A DNA stretch of 64,000 nt, from the NCBI RefSeq assembly GCF_001639745.1, contig NZ_LTAX01000004.1, positions 1-64,000 on the forward strand, given 5' to 3'. The stretch comes from Marinomonas gallaica (GTDB lineage: Bacteria > Pseudomonadota > Gammaproteobacteria > Pseudomonadales > Marinomonadaceae). Below are positions 8,234 through 17,304 of this stretch, in pieces; position 1 is the stretch's first letter, and each line of letters begins with the position of its first letter. The position numbers and the translations under genes were made by a program. The notes beneath the pieces are model-generated. The model had not been told where the DNA came from. It saw nothing but the letters and a program-made list of their open reading frames with translations, and did no database searches.

Positions 8234-8806
8234 ATGAATGAGCTTGTTGTAAAGAGTGTTTCTCTGGCCTATTCCTCGTTTGAGGATCGTTTGCAGATGC
8301 ACTGTGTGGTTGGTGGTAAACACCATGAATTATGGATGACGCAGCGTATGTGGCAACAACTGATGCCTAAGTTAATCAGTTGGCTTAAAAAATCAGGCGG
8401 TGCACGTTCAGCTCACTTAGTTGGCTTGACGATGAAGAAAAATGTGCCTCCATCAGGTGAGATGCCAGAGGTTCATAATTCAGATAGCCGTCAAGCGATA
8501 GGTTCTGCAGCACTCGGTTCCGATGCTAGTGCGGCTGAAGCTGCACAGCCTCTGCCACCTAGTTCTCGTGTTTGGATCTGTTCAATAGCAAATATCACGA
8601 TGAACGATGCGCGTATTCGTATCAGTATCGGTTCAGAGAAGAGTTCTTTAACCTATATTTTTAGTATGACAGTGTTAGAGGCTTCATACTTTTTGCTAGC
8701 TCATAAACGCGTGTCAATTCAAGCTGCTTGGCCTTTTGATTGGCCTGACTGGTTGGTGTTGGAGGAAGACCTTGCAACCGACTCTTACACTAAACTTTTA
8801 CACTAA
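8234..8806 (+). CDS. Hypothetical protein between the exporter and the polysaccharide operon
   Basis: A 190-residue soluble protein I do not recognise. It has an N-terminal beta-rich part (~1-75, VKSVSLAYSSFEDRLQMHCV and HHELWMTQRMWQQLMPKLI), a Ser/Ala/Pro linker (~80-115) and a C-terminal part (~118-190) containing ITMNDARIRISIG and WPFDWPDWLVLEE. There is no signal peptide or membrane segment. No clear ribosome-binding site precedes the ATG at 8234. It ends 22 bp before rfbB, so it is probably co-transcribed with the polysaccharide genes; the gap of 84 bp from the DUF6447-like gene allows the same transcript to include both. The predicted frame is long and well behaved, so I think it is a real gene, but no role can be given. 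Confidence 0.6.
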   Translation: MNELVVKSVSLAYSSFEDRLQMHCVVGGKHHELWMTQRMWQQLMPKLISWLKKSGGARSAHLVGLTMKKNVPPSGEMPEVHNSDSRQAIGSAALGSDASAAEAAQPLPPSSRVWICSIANITMNDARIRISIGSEKSSLTYIFSMTVLEASYFLLAHKRVSIQAAWPFDWPDWLVLEEDLATDSYTKLLH

Positions 8807-8828
8807 CTTAATATTTGGCCAGTAGTTT

Positions 8829-9905
8829 ATGAAACTATTAATTACAGGTGGCGCGGGCTTCATTGGCAGTGCGGTTGTTCGACACCTTTTAACCGATACA
8901 CAGTATGACGTGGTTAATCTAGATAAGCTAACCTACGCTGGTAATCTTGATTCAATACCCACTGAGTTAATTCATTCTCGTTATACGTTTGAGCAGGTGG
9001 ATATCTGCGATGGCGCAGCATTAGCGAAAGTGTTTAATCTGCATCAACCTGATGCCGTGATGCACTTGGCGGCTGAAAGTCACGTTGACCGTTCTATTGA
9101 TGGACCTGGTGACTTTATCCAAACCAATATTGTTGGTACTTATACGCTGCTTGAAGCGGCTCGACGTTATTGGTCGGGTTTAAGCAAAGATAAGCAGCAA
9201 GCGTTTCGTTTCCATCATATCTCAACCGATGAAGTGTACGGCGATTTACCACACCCTGATGAGGTAGACGGTGATTTACCGATGTTCACGGAAACAACAT
9301 CTTACGCGCCAAGCTCGCCCTATTCGGCCAGTAAAGCCAGTTCGGATCATCTTGTTCGTGCGTGGCTGCGCACCTATGGTTTCCCCACGATTGTGACAAA
9401 TTGCTCTAATAATTATGGTCCTTATCACTTTCCTGAGAAATTGATTCCACACATGATTTTGAATGCATTATCAGGTAAAGCTTTACCTGTGTATGGTGAT
9501 GGCTCTCAAATACGCGATTGGCTGTATGTGGAAGATCATGCACGTGCTTTGGTGAAGGTAGTGACAGAAGGTGAGGTAGGGCAAACCTATAACATCGGTG
9601 GCCATAATGAAAAGCGTAATATTGAAGTGGTCCATACGCTTTGTGATTTACTCGAAGAGTTAGTGCCCAACAAGCCTAATGGCGTTGCTGCTTATCGCGA
9701 TCTGATTACCTATGTAAAAGACCGTCCGGGTCATGATGTGCGCTACGCCATTGATGCCAGTAAAATTGCCGATGAATTAGGCTGGAAGCCTGAGGAAACG
9801 TTTACATCAGGCATGCGTAAAACGGTACAGTGGTATTTAGCAAACGAATCTTGGTGGCAACGTGTGCTGAATGGCGATTACAAACTTGATCGCTTAGGCA
9901 AATAG
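8829..9905 (+). CDS. rfbB: dTDP-glucose 4,6-dehydratase
   Basis: A 358-residue short-chain dehydrogenase-type enzyme converting dTDP-glucose to dTDP-4-keto-6-deoxyglucose, step two of dTDP-L-rhamnose synthesis in the cytoplasm. It has the N-terminal NAD-binding glycine motif [14 protein letters not shown], the segment [15 protein letters not shown], the catalytic [12 protein letters not shown] (Thr-Asp-Glu), and [14 protein letters not shown] with the Tyr-x3-Lys pair. Its length and motifs are normal for RfbB/RmlB. It heads the rfbBACD set; rfbA follows within a few bases. Confidence 0.97.
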   Translation: MKLLITGGAGFIGSAVVRHLLTDTQYDVVNLDKLTYAGNLDSIPTELIHSRYTFEQVDICDGAALAKVFNLHQPDAVMHLAAESHVDRSIDGPGDFIQTNIVGTYTLLEAARRYWSGLSKDKQQAFRFHHISTDEVYGDLPHPDEVDGDLPMFTETTSYAPSSPYSASKASSDHLVRAWLRTYGFPTIVTNCSNNYGPYHFPEKLIPHMILNALSGKALPVYGDGSQIRDWLYVEDHARALVKVVTEGEVGQTYNIGGHNEKRNIEVVHTLCDLLEELVPNKPNGVAAYRDLITYVKDRPGHDVRYAIDASKIADELGWKPEETFTSGMRKTVQWYLANESWWQRVLNGDYKLDRLGK

Positions 9906-9915
9906 GATGGGCAGC

Positions 9916-10797
9916 ATGGCAAAGCGTAAAGGGATTATTTTAGCCGGCGGCAGTGGTACACGTTTGCATCCGCTGACGTTAGGCATGTCAAAGCAGCTGA
10001 TGCCGATTTACGATAAGCCGATGATTTACTATCCGTTGTCGGTTTTGATGTTAGCGGGTATTCGTGAAATCTTAATTATCACCACACCAGAAGATCAAGA
10101 GAGTTTTCAAAAGCTATTAGGTGACGGTAGTTACTTTGGTGTTGAGCTGACCTATGCTGTTCAGCCATCGCCTGATGGCTTAGCGCAAGCGTTTATTATC
10201 GGTGAAGAGTTTATCGGTGACGACAATGTGGCGCTGGTATTGGGCGACAATATTTTCTTTGGTCAGCATTTCTCAGACAAGCTAAAACAGTCGGCTGCGC
10301 AAACATCCGGTGCAACCGTGTTTGGCTATCACGTGATGGACCCAGAACGCTTTGGTGTCGTGGAATTTGATGAACACGGTAAAGCCATTAGCATAGAAGA
10401 AAAGCCGGAAAATCCTCGCTCCAATTATGCGGTAACGGGCTTGTACTTTTACGACAATGATGTGGTTAACATTGCGAAGAGCATTCAGCCTTCCGTGCGC
10501 GGTGAGTTGGAAATTACCGATGTGAATTTGGCGTATTTAAAACGCGGAGATTTGCATACATCGCTATTGGGGCGTGGTTTTGCGTGGCTGGATACAGGGA
10601 CGCATGATTCTTTGCTGGAGGCTGGGCAGTTTGTGCAAACCGTTGAACATCGCCAAGGGCTTAAAATCGCGTGTCTGGAAGAAATTGCTTTTCGGCAGAA
10701 TTGGATTAGCCAAGCGCATTTGATTCATGCTGGTAATGCGTTAAAGAAAACAGGATACGGCCAGTATCTGCTTAAAGTCGCTGATGGCTATCAGTAA
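9916..10797 (+). CDS. rfbA: Glucose-1-phosphate thymidylyltransferase
   Basis: Makes dTDP-glucose from dTTP and glucose-1-phosphate, the first step of dTDP-rhamnose synthesis. The N-terminal nucleotide-binding motif is [16 protein letters not shown], followed by [26 protein letters not shown] and [19 protein letters not shown] are further family signatures. I chose the ATG at 9916 because AGGA lies nine bases before it and the protein then begins MAKRKGII like its relatives; an ATG at 9907 in frame would add three residues. It follows rfbB almost without a gap. Confidence 0.97.
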   Translation: MAKRKGIILAGGSGTRLHPLTLGMSKQLMPIYDKPMIYYPLSVLMLAGIREILIITTPEDQESFQKLLGDGSYFGVELTYAVQPSPDGLAQAFIIGEEFIGDDNVALVLGDNIFFGQHFSDKLKQSAAQTSGATVFGYHVMDPERFGVVEFDEHGKAISIEEKPENPRSNYAVTGLYFYDNDVVNIAKSIQPSVRGELEITDVNLAYLKRGDLHTSLLGRGFAWLDTGTHDSLLEAGQFVQTVEHRQGLKIACLEEIAFRQNWISQAHLIHAGNALKKTGYGQYLLKVADGYQ

Positions 10798-10820
10798 ACT
10801 CTGCTAGGACCCAATAAAGT

Positions 10821-11360
10821 ATGAATGTCATTGAAACAAATATCGCAGATGTTGTGATTATCGAGCCGAAGGTCTTTGGCGACGAGCGTGGTTTTTTTCT
10901 CGAAACCTTCCAAGCCGAGCGTTATCAGGAAATGGCGGGTATCGATCTGCCCTTTGTACAAGACAACCATTCACGTTCAGGAAAGAATGTTTTACGTGGT
11001 TTACATTTTCAGAAAAGTAAGCCACAAGGCAAGTTGGTGCGCGTTGTTCGTGGTGAAGTATTTGATGTGGCCGTCGATATTCGTCCTGACTCGCCAACCT
11101 ATGGACAATGGGCTGGCGTGTTGTTGAGTGAAGACAATAAACGTCAGTTTTGGGTGCCGCCCGGTCTGGCGCATGGCTTTGTTGTGTTATCGGACATCGC
11201 AGATTTTGAGTACAAGTGTACCGATTATTATGATCCGAGTGATGAAGGCTGCTTAATATGGAACGATGCCAGTGTCGGAATCGAATGGCCGGAAGGCATC
11301 GAGCCGATTTTGTCCGCCAAGGATGAGCTCGGTCTTTCCTTTGAAGAGCTTGGAAAGTAA
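10821..11360 (+). CDS. rfbC: dTDP-4-dehydrorhamnose 3,5-epimerase
   Basis: A 179-residue cupin-fold epimerase, third step of dTDP-L-rhamnose synthesis. Seen: EPKVFGDERGFFLETF, the catalytic region VQDNHSRSGKNVLRGLHFQ (His in RGLHFQ), GEVFDVAVDIR, and PPGLAHGFVVLSD. Length and motifs are standard for RfbC/RmlC. It lies between rfbA and rfbD in the same operon, three bases before rfbD. Confidence 0.97.
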   Translation: MNVIETNIADVVIIEPKVFGDERGFFLETFQAERYQEMAGIDLPFVQDNHSRSGKNVLRGLHFQKSKPQGKLVRVVRGEVFDVAVDIRPDSPTYGQWAGVLLSEDNKRQFWVPPGLAHGFVVLSDIADFEYKCTDYYDPSDEGCLIWNDASVGIEWPEGIEPILSAKDELGLSFEELGK

Positions 11361-11363
11361 CTT

Positions 11364-12248
11364 ATGCGGATTTTGTTAACGGGAAAAAATGGGCAGCTAG
11401 GGCGTTGTTTTCAAGACGTTTGTACATCCTCGAAGCATGAATTAATAGGGTATGGCTCGGATGAGTTAGATATTTCACAGACGGGTCAGGTGTTATCTGT
11501 GGTCGCAGAGGCCAAGCCGGATATTATTGTGAATGCGGCTGCATATACGGCGGTGGATAAAGCAGAAGATGAGTCTGACAAGGCGTATGCTGTCAATGAG
11601 TTGGGGGTTAAAAACCTTGCTCAAGCTGCGCAACGGCTTGGCATTCCAGTCATTCATGTATCGACTGATTATGTCTTTGACGGTTATAGTGTTGAGCCTT
11701 ATAAGCCAAGTGATCCAACTGCGCCACAAGGGGTTTACGGAGCATCCAAGTTAGCAGGAGAAAAGCGTCTTGCGCAAATTTGTACTCAGTATATTGTATT
11801 AAGAACGGCGTGGGTGTTTAGCGAATACGGCAATAATTTCGTTAAAACCATGATCCGGTTAGCTAACCAGCGTGATTCACTTAGTGTCGTGGCAGATCAA
11901 TATGGCTGTCCGACGTATGCAGGCGATTTGGCGCAGGCAATTTTGCAGCTTTGCGATCAATATCAACAAACTGGTGAGCTGGCATGGGGGACACATCATT
12001 ACTGTGGTGATCTACCGACTAGCTGGCACGGTTTTGCTCGCACCATTTTTGCTAAAGCCGAGCAGGTCGGTTTAATTCAGAGTAAGCCTCAGTTGACGGC
12101 GATCAGTTCTGCACAGTACCCGACACCAGCTAAGCGTCCAGAGTATTCCGTGTTGGAGTGTTCTTCGCTTGAAGAAATTGGCGTTACACCTTGTCTCTGG
12201 CATGAAGTACTGTCTGATTGTTTAAATAAACTTGTTAAGACGCAATGA
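11364..12248 (+). CDS. rfbD: dTDP-4-dehydrorhamnose reductase
   Basis: A 294-residue NAD(P)H-dependent reductase giving dTDP-L-rhamnose. The Rossmann motif LLTGKNGQLGRCF opens the protein; VNAAAYTAVDKAEDE, STDYVFDGYS and YGASKLAGEK (Tyr-x3-Lys) follow, then LRTAWVFSEYGNNFVKTM. It is the last of the four rhamnose genes, and its stop overlaps the start of the next glycosyltransferase gene by four bases (ATGA), implying translational coupling. The operon therefore probably builds a rhamnose-containing glycan. Confidence 0.97.
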   Translation: MRILLTGKNGQLGRCFQDVCTSSKHELIGYGSDELDISQTGQVLSVVAEAKPDIIVNAAAYTAVDKAEDESDKAYAVNELGVKNLAQAAQRLGIPVIHVSTDYVFDGYSVEPYKPSDPTAPQGVYGASKLAGEKRLAQICTQYIVLRTAWVFSEYGNNFVKTMIRLANQRDSLSVVADQYGCPTYAGDLAQAILQLCDQYQQTGELAWGTHHYCGDLPTSWHGFARTIFAKAEQVGLIQSKPQLTAISSAQYPTPAKRPEYSVLECSSLEEIGVTPCLWHEVLSDCLNKLVKTQ

Positions 12249-13354
12249 AACAAAAAGCTAAGGTTATTATTTTCGTGCACCTCTATAACGATTTTAGTGG
12301 TAGCCCTTGCGTTTTAAAAGATGCCATAGAAAGCTTGGATGGGACTGGTGTAGAGCGAATTTTGTTTACAAGTCAGCATCGTGGTTTTTTGAGTGATTTG
12401 GCAATAAAAAAACAAACGGTACCCTATTTATATTCGAATAAGACTCTGATTAAACTGCTTTTTTACGTGATTTCACAGTTTTACTTGTTCTTTTTCCTGT
12501 CGTTCTGTTTATTAAAGATGCGCATTTCGGGTAAACATGTTGAAGTAGTTGCAAACACTATTTTGCCAGCAGCGGCTGTATTGGCAGGAAAGCTATTTGC
12601 ACATAGAACGGTAAGTTATGTGCACGAGCTAGCTGTTCAATCCAAGTTGCTGTCTTTTTTCTTAAAAAACATTGCGTTGAAGTGCTCTGATAGACGTATA
12701 TATGTTTCTCAGTTTTTGAAAGAAAGCTACTTTGATGAGCAGGGCGATGTCCTCTTAAATGGCTTGAGAGGTGATCTGTCTGAATATGTGGCAAAGCTAT
12801 CGTATCAGGAACTAATTGAATGCAAACTATCGCATTTTCGGGTACTTTTCGTTGGAAATCTTCGTGAATATAAAGGCTTTTGGGCGTTTTTAAAACTTGC
12901 GCGGTTACGGCCCAATATGTGCTTTGAGGCAGTTATTAATGCGTCTGAATCTGAATTTGATGCCTTTAGAAAAACGGCAGATATTCCTATAAATGTAAAC
13001 GTTGTATTGAGACCGAAAGATCTTGCTGAGTCTTATCAAAAAGCATTCGTGCTACTTAATTTATCTGATACTCGTTTTGTAAAAGAAACCTTTGGTATGA
13101 CGATTTTGGAAGGGTTTGCCTTTGCTTGCCCTGCGATCGTGCCGAGCGAAGGGGGCCATCACGATTTTTGTAGTACGAATAATAGCTTATCGGCAGATGT
13201 CCTGGCTATCGAGGACGTGCTAACACACCTAGACAGCTTGTCTCTAAATCAAGGTAAATGGCTTGAATTGTCTAAAGGAGCATTTGAAACGGCCCAAAAA
13301 TTGACCAATTTGGAATATAAGAAACGAATCAAACGGTATTTGTTGGGCTTCTAA
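12245..13354 (+). CDS. Glycosyltransferase, probably GT4-like
   Basis: A 369-residue predicted cytoplasmic or membrane-associated glycosyltransferase of the GT-B fold. A hydrophobic segment (~75-95, FYVISQFYLFFFLSFCLL) suggests membrane association. The C-terminal half has FRVLFVGNLREYKGFWAFL, the usual start of a group-1 transferase domain, and ETFGMTILEGFAFACPAIV, which carries the E-x7-E nucleotide-sugar motif. Donor and acceptor are unknown; rhamnose is a plausible donor because the gene overlaps rfbD. It is more AT-rich than the rfb genes, in keeping with the variable part of a polysaccharide locus. Confidence 0.82.
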   Translation: MKQKAKVIIFVHLYNDFSGSPCVLKDAIESLDGTGVERILFTSQHRGFLSDLAIKKQTVPYLYSNKTLIKLLFYVISQFYLFFFLSFCLLKMRISGKHVEVVANTILPAAAVLAGKLFAHRTVSYVHELAVQSKLLSFFLKNIALKCSDRRIYVSQFLKESYFDEQGDVLLNGLRGDLSEYVAKLSYQELIECKLSHFRVLFVGNLREYKGFWAFLKLARLRPNMCFEAVINASESEFDAFRKTADIPINVNVVLRPKDLAESYQKAFVLLNLSDTRFVKETFGMTILEGFAFACPAIVPSEGGHHDFCSTNNSLSADVLAIEDVLTHLDSLSLNQGKWLELSKGAFETAQKLTNLEYKKRIKRYLLGF

Positions 13355-13370
13355 CGGTTCTAAAAAGCAG

Positions 13371-14438
13371 GTGAGAATGAAAAAAGTGTTCGTAGTTGGG
13401 GTCGTTGGGATACCAGCTTGTTATGGTGGTTTTGAAACGTTAGTAGAAAACTTGGTTGAGAAGTCAGCCTCTGATGTAACGTACACGGTGTTTTGCTCTG
13501 AACATGATTACGATGTCCAACTTAGTGAGCATAAAGGCGCGAAGTTGTTGTACCTACCTTTTAAGGCCAATGGGATGCAGAGTATTCTGTATGATACTTA
13601 CGCGCTAATAAAGTCTCTTTTCTACCGCCCTGATGTAGTGTTGATTCTAGGTGTCTCTGGTTGTGTCTTTCTTCCTATCTTTAAGCTCTTTTCTCGCAGT
13701 AAGGTGATTGTGAATATTGATGGCTTAGAGTGGCGCAGAGCGAAATGGGGGCGATTTGCTAGGGCTTTTTTAAAGCTTTCTGAAAAGCTTGCTGTAGCGT
13801 TTTCTGATACGGTTATTAGTGATAATCAGGCTATTTATGACCACGTATTGAGTTGTTATAAACGGCATTCTGAGGTGATAGCCTACGGAGGAGATCATGC
13901 AATGGTGAGAGCTGTTTCAGGCTTCCATGATAGCTACGCTCTTGCTTTGTGCCGGATTGAACCCGAGAATAATGTTGAGCTTATTTTAAAAGCGTTTGCT
14001 GATTTAGACATACCGTTGAAGTTTATTGGTAATTGGCACAACAGTGAATTCGGGCGACGCTTAAAAATAGAGTATTCAAATGTAGCTAACATTGAATTAA
14101 TTGAGCCTGTTTACGACCCTGAAGAGCTGTTTGCATACCGTGATCAATGTAGGTTTTACGTGCATGGTCACTCTGCGGGCGGTACTAACCCATCATTGGT
14201 TGAGATGATGTTTTTCGCTAAACCTATTTTTGCTTTTAATTGCAACTTCAATCGCTACTCAACAGATGGCAAAGCAATGTATTTTGATTCACCAGACAGT
14301 TTGAAGACGATTATTCTGTCTTGGGAAAAAACAGGTGACGCGGCAGCTGAAGAGATAGGGCGAGCGATGAATGATATAGCCGTACAGCGCTATACGTGGG
14401 CGAAAGTGACACAAGCATATCAAAAACTTTACCAGTAG
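13371..14438 (+). CDS. Glycosyltransferase with DUF1972-type N-terminus
   Basis: A 355-residue transferase. The N-terminus VFVVGVVGIPACYGGFETL is the hallmark of the DUF1972 rhamnosyltransferase-like group of GT4 enzymes. Further on are VNIDGLEWRRAKWGR, AYGGDHA, LCRIEPENNVELILKAF, and HGHSAGGTNPSLVEMMFF with the E-rich donor loop. Relatives often transfer rhamnose in exopolysaccharide assembly, consistent with the upstream rfb genes, but the actual linkage is unknown. Two starts are possible: GTG at 13371 or ATG at 13377; I kept the longer form. A gap of 81 bp follows before the next gene. Confidence 0.85.
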   Translation: MRMKKVFVVGVVGIPACYGGFETLVENLVEKSASDVTYTVFCSEHDYDVQLSEHKGAKLLYLPFKANGMQSILYDTYALIKSLFYRPDVVLILGVSGCVFLPIFKLFSRSKVIVNIDGLEWRRAKWGRFARAFLKLSEKLAVAFSDTVISDNQAIYDHVLSCYKRHSEVIAYGGDHAMVRAVSGFHDSYALALCRIEPENNVELILKAFADLDIPLKFIGNWHNSEFGRRLKIEYSNVANIELIEPVYDPEELFAYRDQCRFYVHGHSAGGTNPSLVEMMFFAKPIFAFNCNFNRYSTDGKAMYFDSPDSLKTIILSWEKTGDAAAEEIGRAMNDIAVQRYTWAKVTQAYQKLYQ

Positions 14439-14519
14439 TTGGATAAATAGTTGTTGCAACCTGTGGTCTGCTTGATTAGGTTTGAACGTTTTTATGGTAT
14501 TTGATGGCGTGGAGTACAA

Positions 14520-15845
14520 ATGAAAAAAAGTTCAGTGAAGCGCTATCAAGATCGTAGAGTGCCATTCTCTTATGCTCTGGTGGATTTACTACTGCCCGGC
14601 ATATTACTATCATCGATGTTCGCTCTATTTGGTACTGGCGAATGGAAAAGTGAATATCACTGGATGGCTGCATTAAGTGGTGTGTTTTTTGCCACATGTA
14701 TTGGAGTTCAAGGTGGTTACAGTCGCTACAATGAGAGAGGATTTGCTAAAAAACTAGAAGTGACCTTTAAGACATGGTTTTTAAATGTCTTTTTTTTATT
14801 GGTGCTATTGTTTTTCTATTTGTCAAAGTTGCAATTTGATCGTTGGATTGTATCTGCTTGGGTAGTTCTTACGCCTTTTTTTGTGATGTTCACGAAAGTA
14901 ATGATTCAGCGTTATTCTCGCGGCTTCTCTCAAGCAAAAATCCAAGTGGCTGTGCTGGGACGGTATTACGAATTTAATGAGTTAGAGTACGCCATGCTGG
15001 AATTTCAAGGCGTTGAGTTGACGTATTTTAGCTTAAGTGACAGTGATGATATTGAACACAGCATCCTGAAATTGTCTCCTGATTATTTATTGTTGAACTT
15101 AGAAACACCAGCCACCAATAAGTTGATTAAGGAGCTGACACATCTTGATCTGAAGGGTATTCGGTTAATTGTCTTACATCGTTTTATGGAAGCATTTTTG
15201 CGTAAATGTTACATCCCCTATGACGGTGAAGACTTGAGCTATCTTGAGAAAGTTCGTCCTTATAACCCTAAAAATTATCTATTTAAACGTTCAATTGATT
15301 GCGTAGCTGTTCTAGGCATAGGGCTTTTATGCTCACCACTTATCATTTATGCCATTCTCAAAATACGCTTACAATCTCCAGGTAGTATCTTATTTCGACA
15401 ATGTCGAGTCGGGCTAGGCGGTAAAAACTTTGTCGCGCTCAAGTTTCGCAGTATGCATGAAGATGCACATTTTGATCCCTATACCCAAAAAGAAGATCCT
15501 CGTGTTTTTCCTTTTGGCAATGTGATGCGCAAGTTTCGGATTGATGAATTACCGCAATTATGGAATGTATTACGAGGTGAAATGCATTTGGTTGGGCCTC
15601 GGACGGAGTGGGATATTTTGGTAGAAGACTATGAAAAAGAAATCCCTTATTACCATGAACGCCACCTTGTGCGCCCAGGGATCTCTGGCTGGGCACAAGT
15701 GTGTTACCCCTATGGGGCTAATTTGGAAGACGCTCGTCAGAAACTCATGTATGACCTGTATTACATAAAGCATTGGAGTGTTTGGTTAGAGCTTGAAACG
15801 ATTTTACGTACTGTGGTTGTGGTGCTAGGCAGAAAAGGCCATTAG
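14520..15845 (+). CDS. Polyprenyl-phosphate sugar-1-phosphate transferase (WcaJ/PssY-like)
   Basis: A 441-residue inner-membrane enzyme that starts repeat-unit synthesis by loading a sugar phosphate onto undecaprenyl phosphate. Four N-terminal transmembrane segments (~20-130) are followed by a cytoplasmic CoA-binding-like region and a fifth hydrophobic segment (CVAVLGIGLLCSPLIIYAIL). The C-terminal bacterial sugar-transferase domain shows FRQCRVGLGGKNFVALKFRS, then FRIDELPQLWNVLRGEMHLV, GPRTEW and RPGISGWAQV, all classic signatures. Its length is close to the WcaJ type. The sugar is unknown. It lies after the two glycosyltransferases in the same orientation. Confidence 0.93.
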   Translation: MKKSSVKRYQDRRVPFSYALVDLLLPGILLSSMFALFGTGEWKSEYHWMAALSGVFFATCIGVQGGYSRYNERGFAKKLEVTFKTWFLNVFFLLVLLFFYLSKLQFDRWIVSAWVVLTPFFVMFTKVMIQRYSRGFSQAKIQVAVLGRYYEFNELEYAMLEFQGVELTYFSLSDSDDIEHSILKLSPDYLLLNLETPATNKLIKELTHLDLKGIRLIVLHRFMEAFLRKCYIPYDGEDLSYLEKVRPYNPKNYLFKRSIDCVAVLGIGLLCSPLIIYAILKIRLQSPGSILFRQCRVGLGGKNFVALKFRSMHEDAHFDPYTQKEDPRVFPFGNVMRKFRIDELPQLWNVLRGEMHLVGPRTEWDILVEDYEKEIPYYHERHLVRPGISGWAQVCYPYGANLEDARQKLMYDLYYIKHWSVWLELETILRTVVVVLGRKGH

Positions 15846-15881
15846 TAACACCTTTGATTGTTGTTCAAGTAGGATGTAGAT

Positions 15882-17114
15882 GTGTTAGTCATAAGCGTGA
15901 TGGCTTGGTGTTTAGCGTGTGGGTTTTTAGCGCTTAATTTAAGTGTGGCTGGTGGCTACTCAATTCCTGCAGCTGTGTTGTTTTTGGTGTCTTTTTTAGT
16001 TTTTCTAAAGCAGAGAGTAGGTGCTTTGAAGCTCACTAAAAAAGATTATCTGTTAGCAGTCGTCTTTTCGGGCTACGCATTAGCGATGTGCTTTTTCGTT
16101 TATTTAGACGGTTGGCATACACGTGAATTAGATCGGCCGTCTCGATTCCTATTATGCCTCCCTGTTCTGTTTATGCTTCTGAGGCTGATGCCTCCGAAAC
16201 TACCGCTATTGTTTTATGGTGTTACTGCTGGTGCAATTTCAAGCTTAGGGGTTGCTCTCTACGATCGCTTCTATTTAGGCTTGTCGCGCGCTCAAGGCAG
16301 TGAGAACGCGATCATGTTTGGCGATACGGCTATGATGCTGGGCTTTATGAGCTGTGCAGCGTTGATGTATTTCTACCATAAGAAGCAGTGGCCGTGGGCG
16401 CTGATCAGTGCGCTCGCGATATTCTCGGGCATTGCGGCGTCTTTTTTGTCTGGCTCGCGAGGTGGCTGGGTAGCAGCCCCTTTGATTGGCGGGTTCTTGT
16501 TATGGCAAAGTCGCGATCTGTTTAATAAAAAGTTGATGTTGGCTGGTTTACTTGGTGCGAGTGTATTTTTAGTTGGTGTTATTGCTACTCCGCAAACAGG
16601 GATTCAGCAGCGGATTGGCGCAGCGCTGACTGATATTAAAAAATATCAATCTGGGGACAGTTATACTTCGGTTGGATTGCGCTTTGATATGTGGCGTTCA
16701 TCGTTCTATTTGGCAGCCGAGTCGCCAATATTTGGTGAAGGGCAATACGGCAGTCGTGAGATACGTAATGAGCTGGCGAATCAAGGGTTGATTCATCCAC
16801 AAGCCGCTAAGTTTGATCACTTACACAACGAATATCTAACGGCGCTTGGCTTTCATGGCGTGGTCGGGCTGATATGTCTAATGCTTGCCTATCTAGTGCC
16901 ATTAAGGCTCTTTATGGCGTCTGTTAAACGATACCGAGATAACTGGGATATTAAGCCTTATGCCATTGCTGGGGCATTAGTGCCTATGTGCTACATGGAC
17001 TTTGCCTTGACCCAGTCTATGTTCAGTCACAATATTGGTGTGATGATGTATGTTTTTCCGATTATCTTTTTCTGGGCGGCATTACGCTGGCAGGAAATGA
17101 GATATGTTAACTAG
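15882..17114 (+). CDS. O-antigen ligase/polymerase family membrane protein
   Basis: A 410-residue polytopic protein (about ten to eleven membrane helices) of the Wzy_C/WaaL family. Key segment: SFLSGSRGGWVAAPLIGG near residue 195, followed by a large periplasmic loop (~235-320) carrying FDHLHNEYLTALGFHGVVGL, the conserved His-x-x-Asn/Glu region. Such proteins either polymerise repeat units or ligate glycan to lipid A core; the sequence alone does not separate the two. The start is a GTG (15882) with AGGATG upstream. It is the last gene of the polysaccharide operon. No flippase (Wzx) or chain-length regulator (Wzz) gene occurs in this window. Confidence 0.88.
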   Translation: MLVISVMAWCLACGFLALNLSVAGGYSIPAAVLFLVSFLVFLKQRVGALKLTKKDYLLAVVFSGYALAMCFFVYLDGWHTRELDRPSRFLLCLPVLFMLLRLMPPKLPLLFYGVTAGAISSLGVALYDRFYLGLSRAQGSENAIMFGDTAMMLGFMSCAALMYFYHKKQWPWALISALAIFSGIAASFLSGSRGGWVAAPLIGGFLLWQSRDLFNKKLMLAGLLGASVFLVGVIATPQTGIQQRIGAALTDIKKYQSGDSYTSVGLRFDMWRSSFYLAAESPIFGEGQYGSREIRNELANQGLIHPQAAKFDHLHNEYLTALGFHGVVGLICLMLAYLVPLRLFMASVKRYRDNWDIKPYAIAGALVPMCYMDFALTQSMFSHNIGVMMYVFPIIFFWAALRWQEMRYVN

Positions 17115-17125
17115 CATTATTCGTT

Positions 17126-17290
17126 ATGTATGTGTTGTTCGCGATAAGAATGAGTTGTCCCCGATACAATCGGGTCGTACAAAGGAATTGTATTCGCTAA
17201 GAGGATGAATTTCCCTCGGTAAAACTAGGCCGTACGAGCGAATTGTATTCGCGATAAGGATTAGTCATCCCCGATATAATTGGGTCGTAC
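17126..17290. repeat. Three tandem copies of a 55-bp hairpin-bearing repeat
   Basis: Units 17126-17180, 17181-17235 and 17236-17290 are exactly 55 bp each, align without gaps, and all end with the same CGTAC. Units 1 and 3 are most alike, sharing TTCGCGATAAG and CCCCGATA.AAT.GGGTCGTAC; unit 2 is more diverged. Unit 1 can fold CCCGAT-ACA-ATCGGG, and unit 3 can fold GCGAAT-TGT-ATTCGC as well as an imperfect CCCGAT/ATTGGG. The block fills the gap between the convergent ligase and FKBP genes and might also act as a terminator or mRNA-end stabiliser, as REP elements do. Confidence 0.85.
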
Positions 17291-17304
17291 GACGTTCGCG
17301 TGAT

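Noticed and set aside
10858..11127. Frames of about 80 codons on both strands inside rfbC
   Set aside because: They are shadows of a well-recognised gene and show no family features.
17126..17290. CRISPR array
   Set aside because: The units are directly adjacent with no unique spacers, diverge along their length, and no cas genes are present.
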